In this document: positions 30,820 through 40,460 of the stretch, in pieces
Layout: each line of letters begins with the position of its first letter
How positions within the stretch are numbered: the stretch's first letter is position 1
Assembly (NCBI RefSeq): GCF_963675975.1
Contig: NZ_OY780939.1
Span: forward strand, 3,038,001-3,102,000
Direction: 5' to 3'
DNA from: Halarcobacter sp.
Lineage (GTDB): Bacteria > Campylobacterota > Campylobacteria > Campylobacterales > Arcobacteraceae
DNA length: 64,000 nt
Made by a program: the position numbers and the translations under genes
Notes under the pieces: generated by a model
Database searches by the model: none
What the model was told of the DNA's origin: nothing
The model's input: the letters and a program-made list of their open reading frames with translations, nothing else

Positions 30820-31740
30820 TTAGCTTAAAACTTCCCCTATATTTAACCTTTTCCCTCTAATAAAATCTAAAGCACTTATAGCTTTTTTTGAAGGTGCTTG
30901 AATAGTTGAAATAAGAAGTTTACCCTTTTTGCATCCAACAATTACACCCTTTTCATCAAAAGAAATAATTTCGCCTTCTTTATTTATAGTACTAGTATCA
31001 AGTAATTGAATATCTTTTATTTTAAGTCCTGATTCTAAAAATATACCTGGCCAATAAGAATATGCTTTATATTTTAAAAATAGTTTTTTTGCATTTTTAA
31101 AATCAACTAAACCATACTCTTTTTTTATTTTTCTACAAAAACTAACTTCTGAATTATTCTGTTTTTTTGGACTTATTAATTCAAAATTATCTAGTGTTGT
31201 AATAGTTAATTTTGCGGCTATTATTGATAACTTATCAAAAGCCTCTTTTACTTCCATAGTATTTGTGATTTTTAAATATTGTAAGGCTAAAATATCTCCA
31301 CTATCTAATCCCTCTTCCATAAGCATTGAAGTTACACCTGTAAACTCATCATCATTTAGTAATGATTCTTGAATTGGGCTAGCACCTCTATATTTTGGTA
31401 ATAACGAAGCATGAAGGTTTATACATGGAGCGATATCTAAAACCTCTTTAGGCAAAATTTGCCCATAAGCTGCAACTATTATAAAATCTGGCTTTAAGTC
31501 TATGATTTGATTTTTTGCCTCTTCATTAGCTCTTAATTTTTCTGGTTGAAAAATTGGTAATTCTATAGAATTATCTATACAATATTGTTTAATATGTGGA
31601 GGTGTTATAACTTGTTTTCTTCCTACAGGTTTATCAGGTTGTGTAAAAAGTCCTATTACTTCATATTGACTGTTAAGTAACTCCTTAAAAATCTCAGTTG
31701 CATAATCTGGTGTTCCCATAAATAGAACTTTTTTACTCAT
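30820..31740 (-). CDS. fmt: Methionyl-tRNA formyltransferase
   Basis: Formylates initiator Met-tRNA using 10-formyltetrahydrofolate. 306 residues: the N-terminal transferase domain has MGTPDYATEIF, the SLLPKYRGASPIQESLLN active-site block with Asn/His/Asp (INLHASLLP, LDSGDIL), and a C-terminal OB-like domain from about 205. It is full length. It is 19 bases downstream of proB and belongs to the obgE-proB-fmt unit. Confidence 0.96.
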   Translation of the reverse strand: MSKKVLFMGTPDYATEIFKELLNSQYEVIGLFTQPDKPVGRKQVITPPHIKQYCIDNSIELPIFQPEKLRANEEAKNQIIDLKPDFIIVAAYGQILPKEVLDIAPCINLHASLLPKYRGASPIQESLLNDDEFTGVTSMLMEEGLDSGDILALQYLKITNTMEVKEAFDKLSIIAAKLTITTLDNFELISPKKQNNSEVSFCRKIKKEYGLVDFKNAKKLFLKYKAYSYWPGIFLESGLKIKDIQLLDTSTINKEGEIISFDEKGVIVGCKKGKLLISTIQAPSKKAISALDFIRGKRLNIGEVLS

Positions 31741-31759
31741 TATAATCCTTTTTTATATT

Positions 31760-32560
31760 TTAAAGATAATAGTTATCTACTACATTAGCTCTAAATAGTG
31801 TTCCACTATTATGATTATCTTCAACTAGAAAATCCCAAGCATTTGTTAAGTCAAACCCTGAACTTAAATACATAGGAATCCCTTTTTTCATAACATAATC
31901 TGCAGCTTTTAATTTTGTAACTATCCCACCTGTAGCAAATTCTGAATTTGGAGTATGTTTCATCTCTAATTCACAATCTTCAATTTTATCCACTATATTT
32001 CTCATCTTAGCATCTTTATTCTCATGTGGATTAGAATCATATAAACCATCTACATCAGATAAAATAACTAATAAATCTGCACCAAAGAAATATGCTGCCC
32101 TTGCTGCTAATTGGTCATTATCTCCAATCAATAATTCTTGATTTGCAATTACATCATTTTCATTTAAAATTGGAATAATATCATTTTCAAGAAGAATCTC
32201 CATAACACCTCTTGCATTTTTAGAACGTTTTCTTGAATCAAAATCCTCTTCCACTAAAAGCATTTGAGCACATTTTAAATCATGTTCTCTAAATCTTTTT
32301 TTATAAAATTTCATTAATAAAGGTTGCCCAATAGCAGCCAATGCTTGTCTATTTAAGATAACTTTTCTATCAAGATTTAGTTTTGTATTACCAGCTGCAA
32401 CTGCACCTGAACTTACAAGTATAACCTCATTATTTTTCTCTTTTTTTAATTTTGCAATTAAATCAACTAAATTATTAAGTCTAGTAACAGCTAATACATC
32501 ATCTTCTCTTAAAACTGCACTACCTACTTTAATTACTATTCTTTTACTTTTTTCTTCCAT
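31760..32560 (-). CDS. proB: Glutamate 5-kinase without PUA domain
   Basis: The first enzyme of proline synthesis. 266 residues: the amino acid kinase fold starts with RIVIKVGSAVLREDD and has VILVSSGAVAAG, ILNENDVIANQELLIGDNDQLAA and GTGGIVTKLKAA-like FATGGIVTKLKAADYVM. The C-terminal PUA domain found in E. coli (about 367 residues) is absent, as in several other campylobacterotal ProB proteins. The gene abuts obgE (one base gap). Confidence 0.95.
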   Translation of the reverse strand: MEEKSKRIVIKVGSAVLREDDVLAVTRLNNLVDLIAKLKKEKNNEVILVSSGAVAAGNTKLNLDRKVILNRQALAAIGQPLLMKFYKKRFREHDLKCAQMLLVEEDFDSRKRSKNARGVMEILLENDIIPILNENDVIANQELLIGDNDQLAARAAYFFGADLLVILSDVDGLYDSNPHENKDAKMRNIVDKIEDCELEMKHTPNSEFATGGIVTKLKAADYVMKKGIPMYLSSGFDLTNAWDFLVEDNHNSGTLFRANVVDNYYL

Positions 32561-32561
32561 A

Positions 32562-33653
32562 TTATTTGTTTTGTCCTATTAAATCATATAAAGCAAACTT
32601 AATAGAGTTTGTATTTAAATGAGTTACAGAAGAGAGTGGCAAAATAAAAAATGGTTTGCTTTCATCAAATTTATTAAATGTTAAATCTTGTACATAATAA
32701 GGTAGAGTTTTATTAAAACCATAATCATTTGATTGGGCTACTTCTAAACCTAACTCACTTATGAAAGCTTTTATATCACCTTCTAAATCTTCACCATAAT
32801 AAGCATCTATTTTTGTTAATGCAATGGCAAAATTTCTTCCACTTAACTCTTCTGAAAATTTCTTAACCTCTTCTTTTAATACTTTATATTGGTCAATTAT
32901 TGTTCTATAGTTTGCTACATCAATCATAAACAATAAAGTTTTTGTTCTTTCAATATGTTTTAAAAACTCTATTCCTAAACCTCTTCCATCACTTGCACCA
33001 TCAATTATTCCTGGAATATCAGCCATTACAAAAGAACTATATTCCCCTACTTCAACAACACCTAATTTTGGAGTTAAAGTTGTAAATTCATAATTTGCAA
33101 TCTCTGGACTTGCATTTGAAGTTGTAGAGATCAAAGTTGATTTACCAACATTTGGATATCCAACTAAACCTACATCTGCTATAAGCTTTAATTCAAGCCT
33201 TAATTCTAAACTCTGTCCGGGAAGCCCCGGTTGGAAATATGTGGGTCTTTGGTTTCTTGAGTTTTTAAAGTGAGTATTACCTAATCCACCTTTTCCACCT
33301 TCTAGAAGTAACTCTTTTTGTCCCTCTTCTAACATATCAAGAATAACTTCGCCTGTTTTATTATCGATAACTTGTGTTCCTGGAGGTACAACTAAAACTA
33401 AAGACTCTGCAGACTTTCCTGTTTTATTTCTCCCTTCACCTGGTCTTCCATTATCTGCTTTTAATACAGTTCGACCTTTAAACCATGATAGCGTATCAGT
33501 GTTATTGTCTACTAATAAATAAACATCTCCACCTTTTCCACCATCTCCACCATCAGGTCCACCTTTTACAACAAACTTTTCTCTTCTAAAAGAAGCACAA
33601 CCTTGTCCACCTTTTCCCGATGATACAGTAAATTTTACACTATCTACAAACAC
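32562..33653 (-). CDS. obgE: Obg family GTPase
   Basis: An essential ribosome-associated GTPase. 363 residues: the glycine-rich Obg domain (1-155, [36 protein letters not shown]) is followed by the G domain with GYPNVGKST (G1), the switch [11 protein letters not shown]-type [21 protein letters not shown] (G3), and TKID (G4). There is no long C-terminal tail. It heads obgE-proB-fmt; a TATAAT lies at 33697-33702. Confidence 0.96.
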   Translation of the reverse strand: MFVDSVKFTVSSGKGGQGCASFRREKFVVKGGPDGGDGGKGGDVYLLVDNNTDTLSWFKGRTVLKADNGRPGEGRNKTGKSAESLVLVVPPGTQVIDNKTGEVILDMLEEGQKELLLEGGKGGLGNTHFKNSRNQRPTYFQPGLPGQSLELRLELKLIADVGLVGYPNVGKSTLISTTSNASPEIANYEFTTLTPKLGVVEVGEYSSFVMADIPGIIDGASDGRGLGIEFLKHIERTKTLLFMIDVANYRTIIDQYKVLKEEVKKFSEELSGRNFAIALTKIDAYYGEDLEGDIKAFISELGLEVAQSNDYGFNKTLPYYVQDLTFNKFDESKPFFILPLSSVTHLNTNSIKFALYDLIGQNK

Positions 33654-33696
33654 GAATTACTCCATTCTATATTAAACATTTATACTTTTAAAGTAT

Positions 33697-33702
33697 ATTA
33701 TA
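33697..33702 (-). promoter_or_regulatory. -10 element for obgE-proB-fmt
   Basis: TATAAT on the minus strand, 44 bases before the obgE start, downstream of the rpmA terminator. The -35 region is A/T-rich without a clear hexamer. Confidence 0.45.
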
Positions 33703-33797
33703 ACTCTTTTTTAAACACTATTTTTACTAATATTCTAAATTATCATAATAATCTAAATAATACTACTTAAAACAAAATTATATTTTAGTAAACAAAA

Positions 33798-33829
33798 AAA
33801 GGGTGTAGGCAAAAAGCACTACACCCTTT
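33798..33829 (-). terminator. Intrinsic terminator after rplU-rpmA
   Basis: AAAGGGTGTAG (33798-33808) pairs with CTACACCCTTT (33819-33829). On the minus strand a run of T follows the stem. It ends the ribosomal protein transcript ahead of obgE. Confidence 0.9.
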
Positions 33830-33852
33830 AAAGACAACTACCTTTTAGCTTA

Positions 33853-34107
33853 TTAAGAAGCGTAAACAGATACTTTTTTTCTATCTTTGTCTTTTACTTC
33901 AAATTTAACTACACCGTCAATTAAAGCGTAAATTGTATGATCTTTTCCGATACCTACATTTTCACCACAGTGTACTTTTGTTCCTCTTTGTCTAACAATG
34001 ATGTTTCCAGCTCTTACAACTTCACCACCATATTTCTTAACACCTAGTCTTTTACCAGCTGAATCTCTATTATTCTGAGTAGATCCTTGACCTTTCTTGT
34101 GAGCCAT
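33853..34107 (-). CDS. rpmA: 50S ribosomal protein L27
   Basis: An 84-residue bL27 near the peptidyl transferase centre. It starts [28 protein letters not shown], the mature form without the cleavable N-terminal extension seen in Firmicutes. It follows rplU with a good AAGGAG ribosome binding site. Confidence 0.98.
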   Translation of the reverse strand: MAHKKGQGSTQNNRDSAGKRLGVKKYGGEVVRAGNIIVRQRGTKVHCGENVGIGKDHTIYALIDGVVKFEVKDKDRKKVSVYAS

Positions 34108-34124
34108 ACTTTATCTCCTTAAAC

Positions 34125-34442
34125 TTATGCAGCGATTTTAGTAATTCTAACTTTAGTGAAGCTTCTTCTGAAACCTCTTTTTAATTTAGAATCTTTTCTT
34201 CTTCTTTTTTTGTAAATGATAACTTTTCTATCTCTATTTACACCAGTTCCATCTAATACTACCTCAGCTTCAACTTTAGCAGTAGAAACAGCATCACCAG
34301 TTTTTAGCTCACCATCATTGATAGCTAAAACGTCAGTAATTTCTAATGTTTCTTTAGCAGCTTTTCCAGTATAGTCAATGTCAAGGATATCACCCTCAGA
34401 AACTTTATACTGTTTACCACCACACTTAATAATTGCGTACAT
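34125..34442 (-). CDS. rplU: 50S ribosomal protein L21
   Basis: A 105-residue bL21, starting [18 protein letters not shown] and ending with the RNA-binding signature [22 protein letters not shown]. It is first in the rplU-rpmA pair, with an AGAGGA ribosome binding site. The 110-base leader contains TTGGCTATTATTCC, a plausible extended -10. Confidence 0.98.
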   Translation of the reverse strand: MYAIIKCGGKQYKVSEGDILDIDYTGKAAKETLEITDVLAINDGELKTGDAVSTAKVEAEVVLDGTGVNRDRKVIIYKKRRRKDSKLKRGFRRSFTKVRITKIAA

Positions 34443-34551
34443 ATTCCAATCCTCTAATTTATCAATCTTTTAATAACTATTACATTTAACGGGACGGAAT
34501 AATAGCCAACATTAGTTTAAACTTTCTTTAAGCGAAACTATATTTTTATTT

Positions 34552-34935
34552 TTATCTAAAATCTATTGGTAAAGCTACTGCATCCATTACAACCAATGAA
34601 TTCATCGGTAATTCCTTTGCTGCAACAGTTGTCCTAGCTGGTTTATGATCTCCAAATGCTTCAGCAAAAAGAACATTTACAACACCGAAATCATCCATAT
34701 TTTCTAAATGTACGTTAACTTTTATAACTTTATCCATTGCACTTTGAGAATCTTCTAGTAAAATTTTTAAATTTTCTAAAACTTGTCTTGTTTGTTTTTT
34801 AATATCTCTTTCTACAAGTTTACCATCTGCTGTTAATGGTATTTGTGCTGACGTATAAATAAAACCATTTGCTCTAATTGCTTGAGAGTATGGTCCAATA
34901 GCTTCTGGTAAATTTTTACTTTCTAATAATTCCAT
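34552..34935 (-). CDS. ridA: RidA family (YjgF/YER057c/UK114) protein
   Basis: Deaminates reactive enamine/imine intermediates made by PLP enzymes. About 127 residues; the start at 34935 is chosen for the AAAGGG ribosome binding site five bases upstream, giving the usual N-terminus MELLESKNLPEAIGPYSQAI. The substrate arginine lies in HKPARTTVAAKELPMNSLVVMDAVA. An ATG six codons earlier (34953) is possible. It lies downstream of dnaG. Confidence 0.93.
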   Translation of the reverse strand: MELLESKNLPEAIGPYSQAIRANGFIYTSAQIPLTADGKLVERDIKKQTRQVLENLKILLEDSQSAMDKVIKVNVHLENMDDFGVVNVLFAEAFGDHKPARTTVAAKELPMNSLVVMDAVALPIDFR

Positions 34936-34981
34936 TTTTTCCCTTTTGTTCATTACATAGAAAAAAATTTTACAAAAATTA

Positions 34982-36619
34982 TTATAAATTATAACTTACT
35001 AATTTACCTTGTTTTAATTGATATATGTTATCTTTAATTTTTCTAAGAAGATTTGCCTTTTCTCTGAAAGCTAATGTTTGATTATATTGTACGGTTCTTA
35101 ATTCATTTGTATAAAACTTTAAAAGTAAGACTAACAATTCATCTTTTAATCTTGCATCATCATATATTTCTAGTTTTTCATTTAGTAATATACCCATAAG
35201 TCTATTATCTTTATTATCTGATAATAAAATTTCAAACTCATTTCTATGAAATTCAAACATTGATGCATCTATAATATCTAAAACAGAATCTAACCTATCT
35301 GGTTTTTCTAAAATTGATTTTATAATACAAAGTTCGCCTATATCAATTTTAGTTAAGTTAGCCTCTTGTTTTCTTACATTATCAGATGAAACTTTTATAA
35401 GTGTTTCTCGTATATTTAATCTTTGGGCAATATATCTTTTATATTCATCTTGATATATCTCTCCCAATGATTTTAAATAATCATTTGCTTCAAATAGTGC
35501 TTTTTGTTTTTGGCTAGGGTTATTAATATCATATTTTGCAATTATATAATCAATTGCAAAAGGTATAAAAGGTGCTGGATTTGCAAAGATTTTATTTAAC
35601 TCTTCAACTTTTCCATCTTTTACCATATCAGCAGGATCTTTACCTTCACCAAAAATTACCACACCACCTTCAAACTCACTTTGACTTAACATAACTGAAG
35701 CTTTAAATGCGGCATTTAATCCTGCTTTATCCCCATCATATGCAACAATAACTTGTGGTTCTCCCCGTCTTAGTAAAGGTAAATGATCTTTAGTAAGTGC
35801 TGTTCCAAGTGTGGCAACTGCTGTACTAAACCCAGCTTGGTGTAACATGATTACATCTAAATAACCTTCTGTTACAATGATTCTATTTCTTTTGTATATA
35901 TCTTCTTTTGCTATGTTATAACCATATAAAAGTTTTGATTTATTAAAAACTTTTGTTTGGGGAGAGTTTACATATTTGGCATTGTGCCCAGTTATTGTTC
36001 TTCCACCAAATCCAACAATTTTCCCATTAATTGAATATATAGGAAAAGTGATTCTTTCTATAAATCTAGAGTATAAACCATTATGTCCAGTATCTATTAA
36101 ACCTAACTCTTTTGCATCTGCCAAATTAAAATAGTTGTTTTTTAAAAAATTAATCGTATCATTAGATGAAGGGGCATAACCAATTTCAAATTTTTCGATA
36201 GAAAATTCTGAAATTCCTCTACTAAGCATATATTCTTTTGCAACTTTATTATTTACAAAAAGTTTTTGATAAAATTTATTAACCTCTTCAATAACTTTAA
36301 AATCTTGTTTCTTTTGATTGTTGTTGTTATCATATTGTAAGTTCACATTATACATAGAAGCTAACTTTTCTATAGCTTCTGGATAAGAGAGTTTCTCATA
36401 CTCCATTACAAATTTTATAGAGTCTCCACCAACTCCACATCCAAAACAATGATAGATTTGCTTTTGAGGGCTAACCACAAAAGATGGTGTATCTTCACCA
36501 TGGAAAGGGCAACATGCCTTAAAATTTGCACCACTCTTTTTTAGTTCGAGAAATTGAGAAACAACATCAACGACATCAAGGTGGTTTTTAAGATTTTCAA
36601 TAGAGTCTTTTGTTATCAT
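34982..36619 (-). CDS. dnaG: DNA primase
   Basis: Makes RNA primers at the replication fork. About 545 residues: the CHC2 zinc finger (CPFHGEDTPSFVVSP ... YHCFGCG, near 30-55) is followed by the Toprim catalytic core (IIVTEGYLDVIMLHQAGF, VIVAYDGDKAGLNAA) and a C-terminal helicase-binding region. The chosen ATG at 36619 gives the standard N-terminus MITKDSIENLKNHLDVVDVV. A GTG at 36655 would add 12 odd residues. The only nearby promoter, an extended -10, would place the mRNA start at or next to this ATG. Confidence 0.95.
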   Translation of the reverse strand: MITKDSIENLKNHLDVVDVVSQFLELKKSGANFKACCPFHGEDTPSFVVSPQKQIYHCFGCGVGGDSIKFVMEYEKLSYPEAIEKLASMYNVNLQYDNNNNQKKQDFKVIEEVNKFYQKLFVNNKVAKEYMLSRGISEFSIEKFEIGYAPSSNDTINFLKNNYFNLADAKELGLIDTGHNGLYSRFIERITFPIYSINGKIVGFGGRTITGHNAKYVNSPQTKVFNKSKLLYGYNIAKEDIYKRNRIIVTEGYLDVIMLHQAGFSTAVATLGTALTKDHLPLLRRGEPQVIVAYDGDKAGLNAAFKASVMLSQSEFEGGVVIFGEGKDPADMVKDGKVEELNKIFANPAPFIPFAIDYIIAKYDINNPSQKQKALFEANDYLKSLGEIYQDEYKRYIAQRLNIRETLIKVSSDNVRKQEANLTKIDIGELCIIKSILEKPDRLDSVLDIIDASMFEFHRNEFEILLSDNKDNRLMGILLNEKLEIYDDARLKDELLVLLLKFYTNELRTVQYNQTLAFREKANLLRKIKDNIYQLKQGKLVSYNL

Positions 36620-36625
36620 TTGGGG

Positions 36626-36634
36626 ATTATACCA
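36626..36634 (-). promoter_or_regulatory. Extended -10 promoter, probably giving leaderless dnaG mRNA
   Basis: On the minus strand the sequence reads TGGTATAAT, a full extended -10, with the last T at 36626 and the A of the dnaG ATG at 36619. A typical start seven bases beyond the hexamer falls on the ATG. No Shine-Dalgarno sequence is present. Confidence 0.6.
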
Positions 36635-36694
36635 AATATATACAGAAACTATCACTTAAATTATAAGATTTTTATTTTCTATCTATTTAATTTA

Positions 36695-36703
36695 TGTTAT
36701 ATT
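36695..36703 (+). promoter_or_regulatory. Extended -10 promoter for the lapB-like to aroC operon
   Basis: TGTTATATT on the plus strand (TG at 36695-36696, TATATT at 36698-36703), 33 bases before the TTG start at 36736. An AAGG-type ribosome binding site lies between. It is divergent from the dnaG promoter. Confidence 0.5.
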
Positions 36704-36735
36704 ATCTTCTTAAAATAAAATAGATAAGGTTTTAG

Positions 36736-37785
36736 TTGGATAGTTTAGTCTTAGAGTACAGAGATCCTTTATTTGGTATTATTGTTTTTTTTACTCTTAT
36801 TTTTATTATTTCATTTCTTACATATTCATTCTCTTTATATAAAGAGAAGAAGGCACGAAAAGATTATAGAAAACTATTAAGAAGATTTGAAATAGGAAAA
36901 TTAAAAGAGGAAGACTATGTTCATTTATATAAAACATACAACCTGCCTTTTGATTCAATTATTCTATTAGCTTCAACATTTGTACACAAAGGAAATTATA
37001 CTAAAGCAATTTCTGTTTATCTAACACTTTTAGAGCATGTAACAGATAGAGTAAAAAAAGAGGAACTTCTTGAACTTTTAGGAAGTACTTATTTTAAAAG
37101 TGGATTTATGCAAAGAGCTAAAGAGATATTTTTAAGAATATTAAAATTCTCTCCAAGAAACATAAATGCTTTAAATTATCTTTTAATTATAAATGAAAAA
37201 CTAAAAGATTATCAAAGTGCACAAGAGACCATTGAGTGTTTAGAAGAAGTTGGTGTAGATATTAAAAAAGATAAAATCTATATTGATACATTAACTATTA
37301 TAAACAATCCAATTGAATCTTTTGAGAAAAAAAGTGAAAAACTTTACGAAATCTTTAAAGAAAATCCAGATATTCAAAGACTTATTGTACAGTTTTATTT
37401 ACAATACAATAAAAAGTTTTTCTGGGAACATTTAAATGAATTTGATTTTAAAAAACTTATTGATTTGATGTGGTACCTAAATTTTGATGACCTTGATTTT
37501 GATAAGATTGCACAAAATAAAATTTTAAATGAACTATACAATGCAAAAGGTTATTTAAAAACTATCAAACATAGTGATGATTTTGTATTTGATATTTTAA
37601 TCGCATTAAATAATCATGAACATAAGATTCCTGCTACTATAGATTTTGAATTTATGTGTAGTTCTTGTAAACAAATACATCCAATATTTGATTCAAGATG
37701 TCCACACTGCCACTCTATTTTAACATTAAATGTAAAACATAATTTAGTAAAGAGTTTAAATGAAACAAATCAATCTCTACAGTGA
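36736..37785 (+). CDS. LapB/YciM-like TPR protein with membrane anchor and zinc ribbon
   Basis: A 349-residue protein with one N-terminal membrane helix (about 13-33, FGIIVFFTLIFIISFLTYSF), TPR-like helical repeats (about 70-220) and a C-terminal four-cysteine ribbon (Cys308, 311, 322, 325; CSSCKQIHPIFDSRCPHC). This layout is that of E. coli LapB (YciM), which controls lipopolysaccharide synthesis by directing LpxC to FtsH. No LpxC or FtsH gene is in the window, so the role is inferred. The start is TTG with AAGG seven to eight bases before it. It overlaps rnhA by 26 bases. Confidence 0.75.
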   Translation: MDSLVLEYRDPLFGIIVFFTLIFIISFLTYSFSLYKEKKARKDYRKLLRRFEIGKLKEEDYVHLYKTYNLPFDSIILLASTFVHKGNYTKAISVYLTLLEHVTDRVKKEELLELLGSTYFKSGFMQRAKEIFLRILKFSPRNINALNYLLIINEKLKDYQSAQETIECLEEVGVDIKKDKIYIDTLTIINNPIESFEKKSEKLYEIFKENPDIQRLIVQFYLQYNKKFFWEHLNEFDFKKLIDLMWYLNFDDLDFDKIAQNKILNELYNAKGYLKTIKHSDDFVFDILIALNNHEHKIPATIDFEFMCSSCKQIHPIFDSRCPHCHSILTLNVKHNLVKSLNETNQSLQ

Positions 37786-38200
37786 TGGTTCATCTTTAGG
37801 AAATCCTGGTCCTGGTGGCTGGGGAACAATATTAGAATACAATGGTAAAGAAAAAGAGCTTTGTGGTGGTCAATTAGATACTACTAATAATCAAATGGAA
37901 TTAAAAGGTGTAATTGAAGGACTGAAAGCTTTAAAAGAACCTTGCAGTGTTCAAATTATTTCTGATTCAAGTTATGTTGTAAAAGGGATAAATGAATGGC
38001 TAGCAGGTTGGGTTAGAAATAATTGGAGAAATGCTTCAAAAAAACCTGTAAAAAATGTTGAGCTTTGGCAAGAGTATTTAGAGGTTTCAAAACCACATAA
38101 AATCTATGCAAAGTGGGTTAAAGGTCATGCAGGGCATGAACATAATGAAAGATGTGATATACTTGCGCGTACATTCGCAGAAAAATTAAAAGAGGAATAA
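37760..38200 (+). CDS. rnhA: Ribonuclease HI
   Basis: Removes RNA from RNA-DNA hybrids. 146 residues with the catalytic acidic residues in INLYSDGSSLGNPGPGGWG, NNQMELKGVIEGL and IISDSSYV, and the basic handle region WRNASKKPVKNVELWQ, then KGHAGHEHNERCDILAR. It is full length. The gene begins inside the end of the lapB-like gene, so translation is coupled. A second type of RNase H (rnhB) is at 58307. Confidence 0.96.
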   Translation: MKQINLYSDGSSLGNPGPGGWGTILEYNGKEKELCGGQLDTTNNQMELKGVIEGLKALKEPCSVQIISDSSYVVKGINEWLAGWVRNNWRNASKKPVKNVELWQEYLEVSKPHKIYAKWVKGHAGHEHNERCDILARTFAEKLKEE

Positions 38201-38203
38201 AAA

Positions 38204-38881
38204 ATGACGGACTATTCAAAGTTAGAAAAGTGTTTGGCTTATCAGTTTAAAAACAAAGATCTGATAATCGAAGCACTTACACATAAAAGTTATAAGAAAC
38301 CTTATAACAATGAGAGATTGGAATTTTTAGGTGATGCTGTTCTTAACTTAATTGTTGGAGAGTATCTTTTTAAAAAATTTCCAAGTTCAAATGAGGGTGA
38401 TTTATCTAAAATCAGAGCTAGTTTAGTAAATGAAACTGGATTTACTAAACTTGCAAATGAGATAAAATTAGGTGAATATATCTTTATTTCAAATGCAGAA
38501 GAGAGAAACAAAGGTAGAAGCAAAGCTTCTATTCTATCAGATGCATTTGAAGCTATTATGGGTGCTATATATTTAGAATCAGGATTAGAAGTTTTAAAAC
38601 CAATTATTTTAAAACTATTAGAAGACTCATACGATAAAATCAATTTAGATGTATTATTTAGTGATTATAAAACTGCTTTACAAGAGATAACACAAGCTGA
38701 GTTTGGAACAATTCCTGAGTATAAAATTGAGGGTTCATATGGACCTGACCATAAAAAAGAGTTTGAAGTATCAATTTGGATTGATGGGAAAACTTATGGT
38801 AAAGCTATAGGAAAAAGTAAAAAACTTGCTCAACAAGCAGTTGCAAAAATCGCTATTGATAAATTAAAAGGACAAAATTAA
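38204..38881 (+). CDS. rnc: Ribonuclease III
   Basis: Cleaves double-stranded RNA, including the rRNA processing stems seen in this window. 225 residues: the catalytic domain has the signature [22 protein letters not shown] and [18 protein letters not shown]. The double-stranded RNA binding domain (about 152-222) contains [10 protein letters not shown] and [18 protein letters not shown]. Its stop overlaps the aroC start by one base. Confidence 0.97.
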   Translation: MTDYSKLEKCLAYQFKNKDLIIEALTHKSYKKPYNNERLEFLGDAVLNLIVGEYLFKKFPSSNEGDLSKIRASLVNETGFTKLANEIKLGEYIFISNAEERNKGRSKASILSDAFEAIMGAIYLESGLEVLKPIILKLLEDSYDKINLDVLFSDYKTALQEITQAEFGTIPEYKIEGSYGPDHKKEFEVSIWIDGKTYGKAIGKSKKLAQQAVAKIAIDKLKGQN

Positions 38882-39954
38882 TGAATAGCTTTGGAGAAAA
38901 ATTTAGATTTACTACTTTTGGGGAAAGCCATGGAAAAGCATTAGGTTGCATTGTTGATGGTGTCCCAGCTGGAATAAAAATAGATGAATCATTTATCCAA
39001 GAAGAGATGGACAGAAGAAAACCTGGTAAAAATGCCTATGCAACAGCTAGAAGCGAAGGTGACAGAGTTGAAATATTAAGTGGAGTTTTTGAAGGACAAA
39101 CAACAGGAACACCAATATCTATGGTGATATTTAATGAAAATCAAAAAAGTAAAGATTATACAAATGTAAAAGATCTATTTAGACCAGGGCATGCTGATTT
39201 TACTTATTTTCATAAATATGGAATTAGAGATTATAGAGGTGGAGGAAGAAGTAGTGCAAGAGAAACAGCAGCAAGAGTAGCAGCTGGAGCTATTGCTAAA
39301 CTTTTATTAAAAGAGTTAGATATAAAAGTTCAAAGTGGAATTTGTGAAATAGATGGAATAAAAGGAAGCAAAACTGATTTTGATTTTGCAAAAAACTCTG
39401 AAATCTTTTCACTTGATAAAGATAAAGAAGATTTCCAAAAAGAAGCTATTTTAAATGCTAAAAAAGAGCATAACTCTGTTGGTGGAGTTGCCCTTGTAAA
39501 TGTACAAAACTGCCCTATTGGACTTGGAGAACCACTATATTTTAAACTTGATTCACAAATTGCAAATGCAATGATGGGAATTAATGCGGTAAAAGGTGTA
39601 GAGATTGGTGATGGGTTTGAAAGTTCAAATAAAAAAGGTCTTGAAAACAATGATGAGATAAGAGCTAATGGTTTTAAATCAAATCATAGTGGAGGAATCC
39701 TTGGTGGTATTAGTAATGGTGAAGATATAAATGTAAAAGTATATTTTAAACCAACACCATCAATATTTTTAAAACAAGAAACAATTGATATAAATAATAA
39801 TGAAGTTAATTGTGAACTAAAAGGTAGACACGACCCTTGTGTTGCTATTAGAGGTAGTATAGTTGCTGAATCTATGATGGCATTAGTTCTTGCAGATATG
39901 TTACTTCTTAATATGAGTAGCAAAGTTGAAAATATAAAAAAAGTTTACAAGTAA
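38881..39954 (+). CDS. aroC: Chorismate synthase
   Basis: The last step of the shikimate pathway, FMN-dependent. 357 residues with the family signatures [56 protein letters not shown] and [18 protein letters not shown]. It is full length. It ends the lapB-like/rnhA/rnc/aroC run. Confidence 0.97.
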   Translation: MNSFGEKFRFTTFGESHGKALGCIVDGVPAGIKIDESFIQEEMDRRKPGKNAYATARSEGDRVEILSGVFEGQTTGTPISMVIFNENQKSKDYTNVKDLFRPGHADFTYFHKYGIRDYRGGGRSSARETAARVAAGAIAKLLLKELDIKVQSGICEIDGIKGSKTDFDFAKNSEIFSLDKDKEDFQKEAILNAKKEHNSVGGVALVNVQNCPIGLGEPLYFKLDSQIANAMMGINAVKGVEIGDGFESSNKKGLENNDEIRANGFKSNHSGGILGGISNGEDINVKVYFKPTPSIFLKQETIDINNNEVNCELKGRHDPCVAIRGSIVAESMMALVLADMLLLNMSSKVENIKKVYK

Positions 39955-39999
39955 AATAATATTTTACTCAAATTAAAGAGTTTTTTTGTAATAATCAAT

Positions 40000-40033
40000 T
40001 TTCCTTTACTTTGGTCAAGTTGAAAGGAAACCA
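40000..40033 (+). ncRNA. Possible pseudoknot RNA element before the ynfA-like gene
   Basis: TTTCCTTT (40000-40007) pairs perfectly with AAAGGAAA (40023-40030). Inside the 15-base loop, TGGT (40012-40015) can pair with ACCA (40030-40033) directly after the stem, so an H-type pseudoknot is possible. A GC-rich terminator follows at once. The arrangement resembles a small riboswitch or the 3' end of a small RNA, but no known class was recognised. Confidence 0.35.
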
Positions 40034-40057
40034 GCGAAGCTTCTGCTTCGCTTTTTT
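40033..40057 (+). terminator. Intrinsic terminator between aroC and the ynfA-like gene
   Basis: AGCGAAGC (40033-40040), loop TTCT, GCTTCGCT (40045-40052), then a T-run. Strong and clearly oriented to the plus strand. It ends the aroC transcript or an attenuated leader of the next gene. Confidence 0.92.
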
Positions 40058-40089
40058 ATTTATATTATAAACCTAACAAGGTAAATATT

Positions 40090-40419
40090 TTGTATCTAGA
40101 TTTCTTAATTTTTTTTCTAGCTTCTGTTTTTGAAATAATAGGCTGTTTTAGCTTTTGGGCTGTTTTTAAACTTCAAAAATCTTTTTTTTATTTAATTCCA
40201 GGATTTATCTCTTTACTACTATTCGCTTATCTACTTACAAAAGTTAATTTAGAATTTGCAGGAAGAGCATATGCAATATATGGTGGAATATATATCATAT
40301 CTTCTCTACTTTGGCTTCTAATTATTGAAAAACAGAATTTTAATAAATGGGATATTATAGGCTCATTAATAATATTTATTGGTATAACAATTATTCTCTT
40401 AGGAAATCAAAAAAACTAA
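40090..40419 (+). CDS. YnfA/UPF0060 family small membrane protein
   Basis: A 109-residue, four-helix inner membrane protein matching UPF0060 (ASVFEIIGCFSFWAVFKLQKS, GRAYAIYGGIYIISSLLWLLIIE, WDIIGSLIIFIGITIILLG). UPF0060/YnfA is related to small multidrug resistance transporters, but its substrate is not established. The start is TTG with AAGG eight bases upstream. It lies after a terminator and a possible leader RNA and before the dmeRF pair. Confidence 0.88.
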   Translation: MYLDFLIFFLASVFEIIGCFSFWAVFKLQKSFFYLIPGFISLLLFAYLLTKVNLEFAGRAYAIYGGIYIISSLLWLLIIEKQNFNKWDIIGSLIIFIGITIILLGNQKN

Positions 40420-40460
40420 GAACTTTACTTTTTATTTTTATTTATCTTTAAACAAATTCA

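Noticed and set aside
40011-40034. Resemblance of GGTCAAGTTGAAAGGAAACC to the signal recognition particle RNA apical loop
   Set aside because: The tetraloop closing pairs and the AGCAGC strand do not fit, and there are no long flanking helices; a pseudoknot and terminator explain the segment better.
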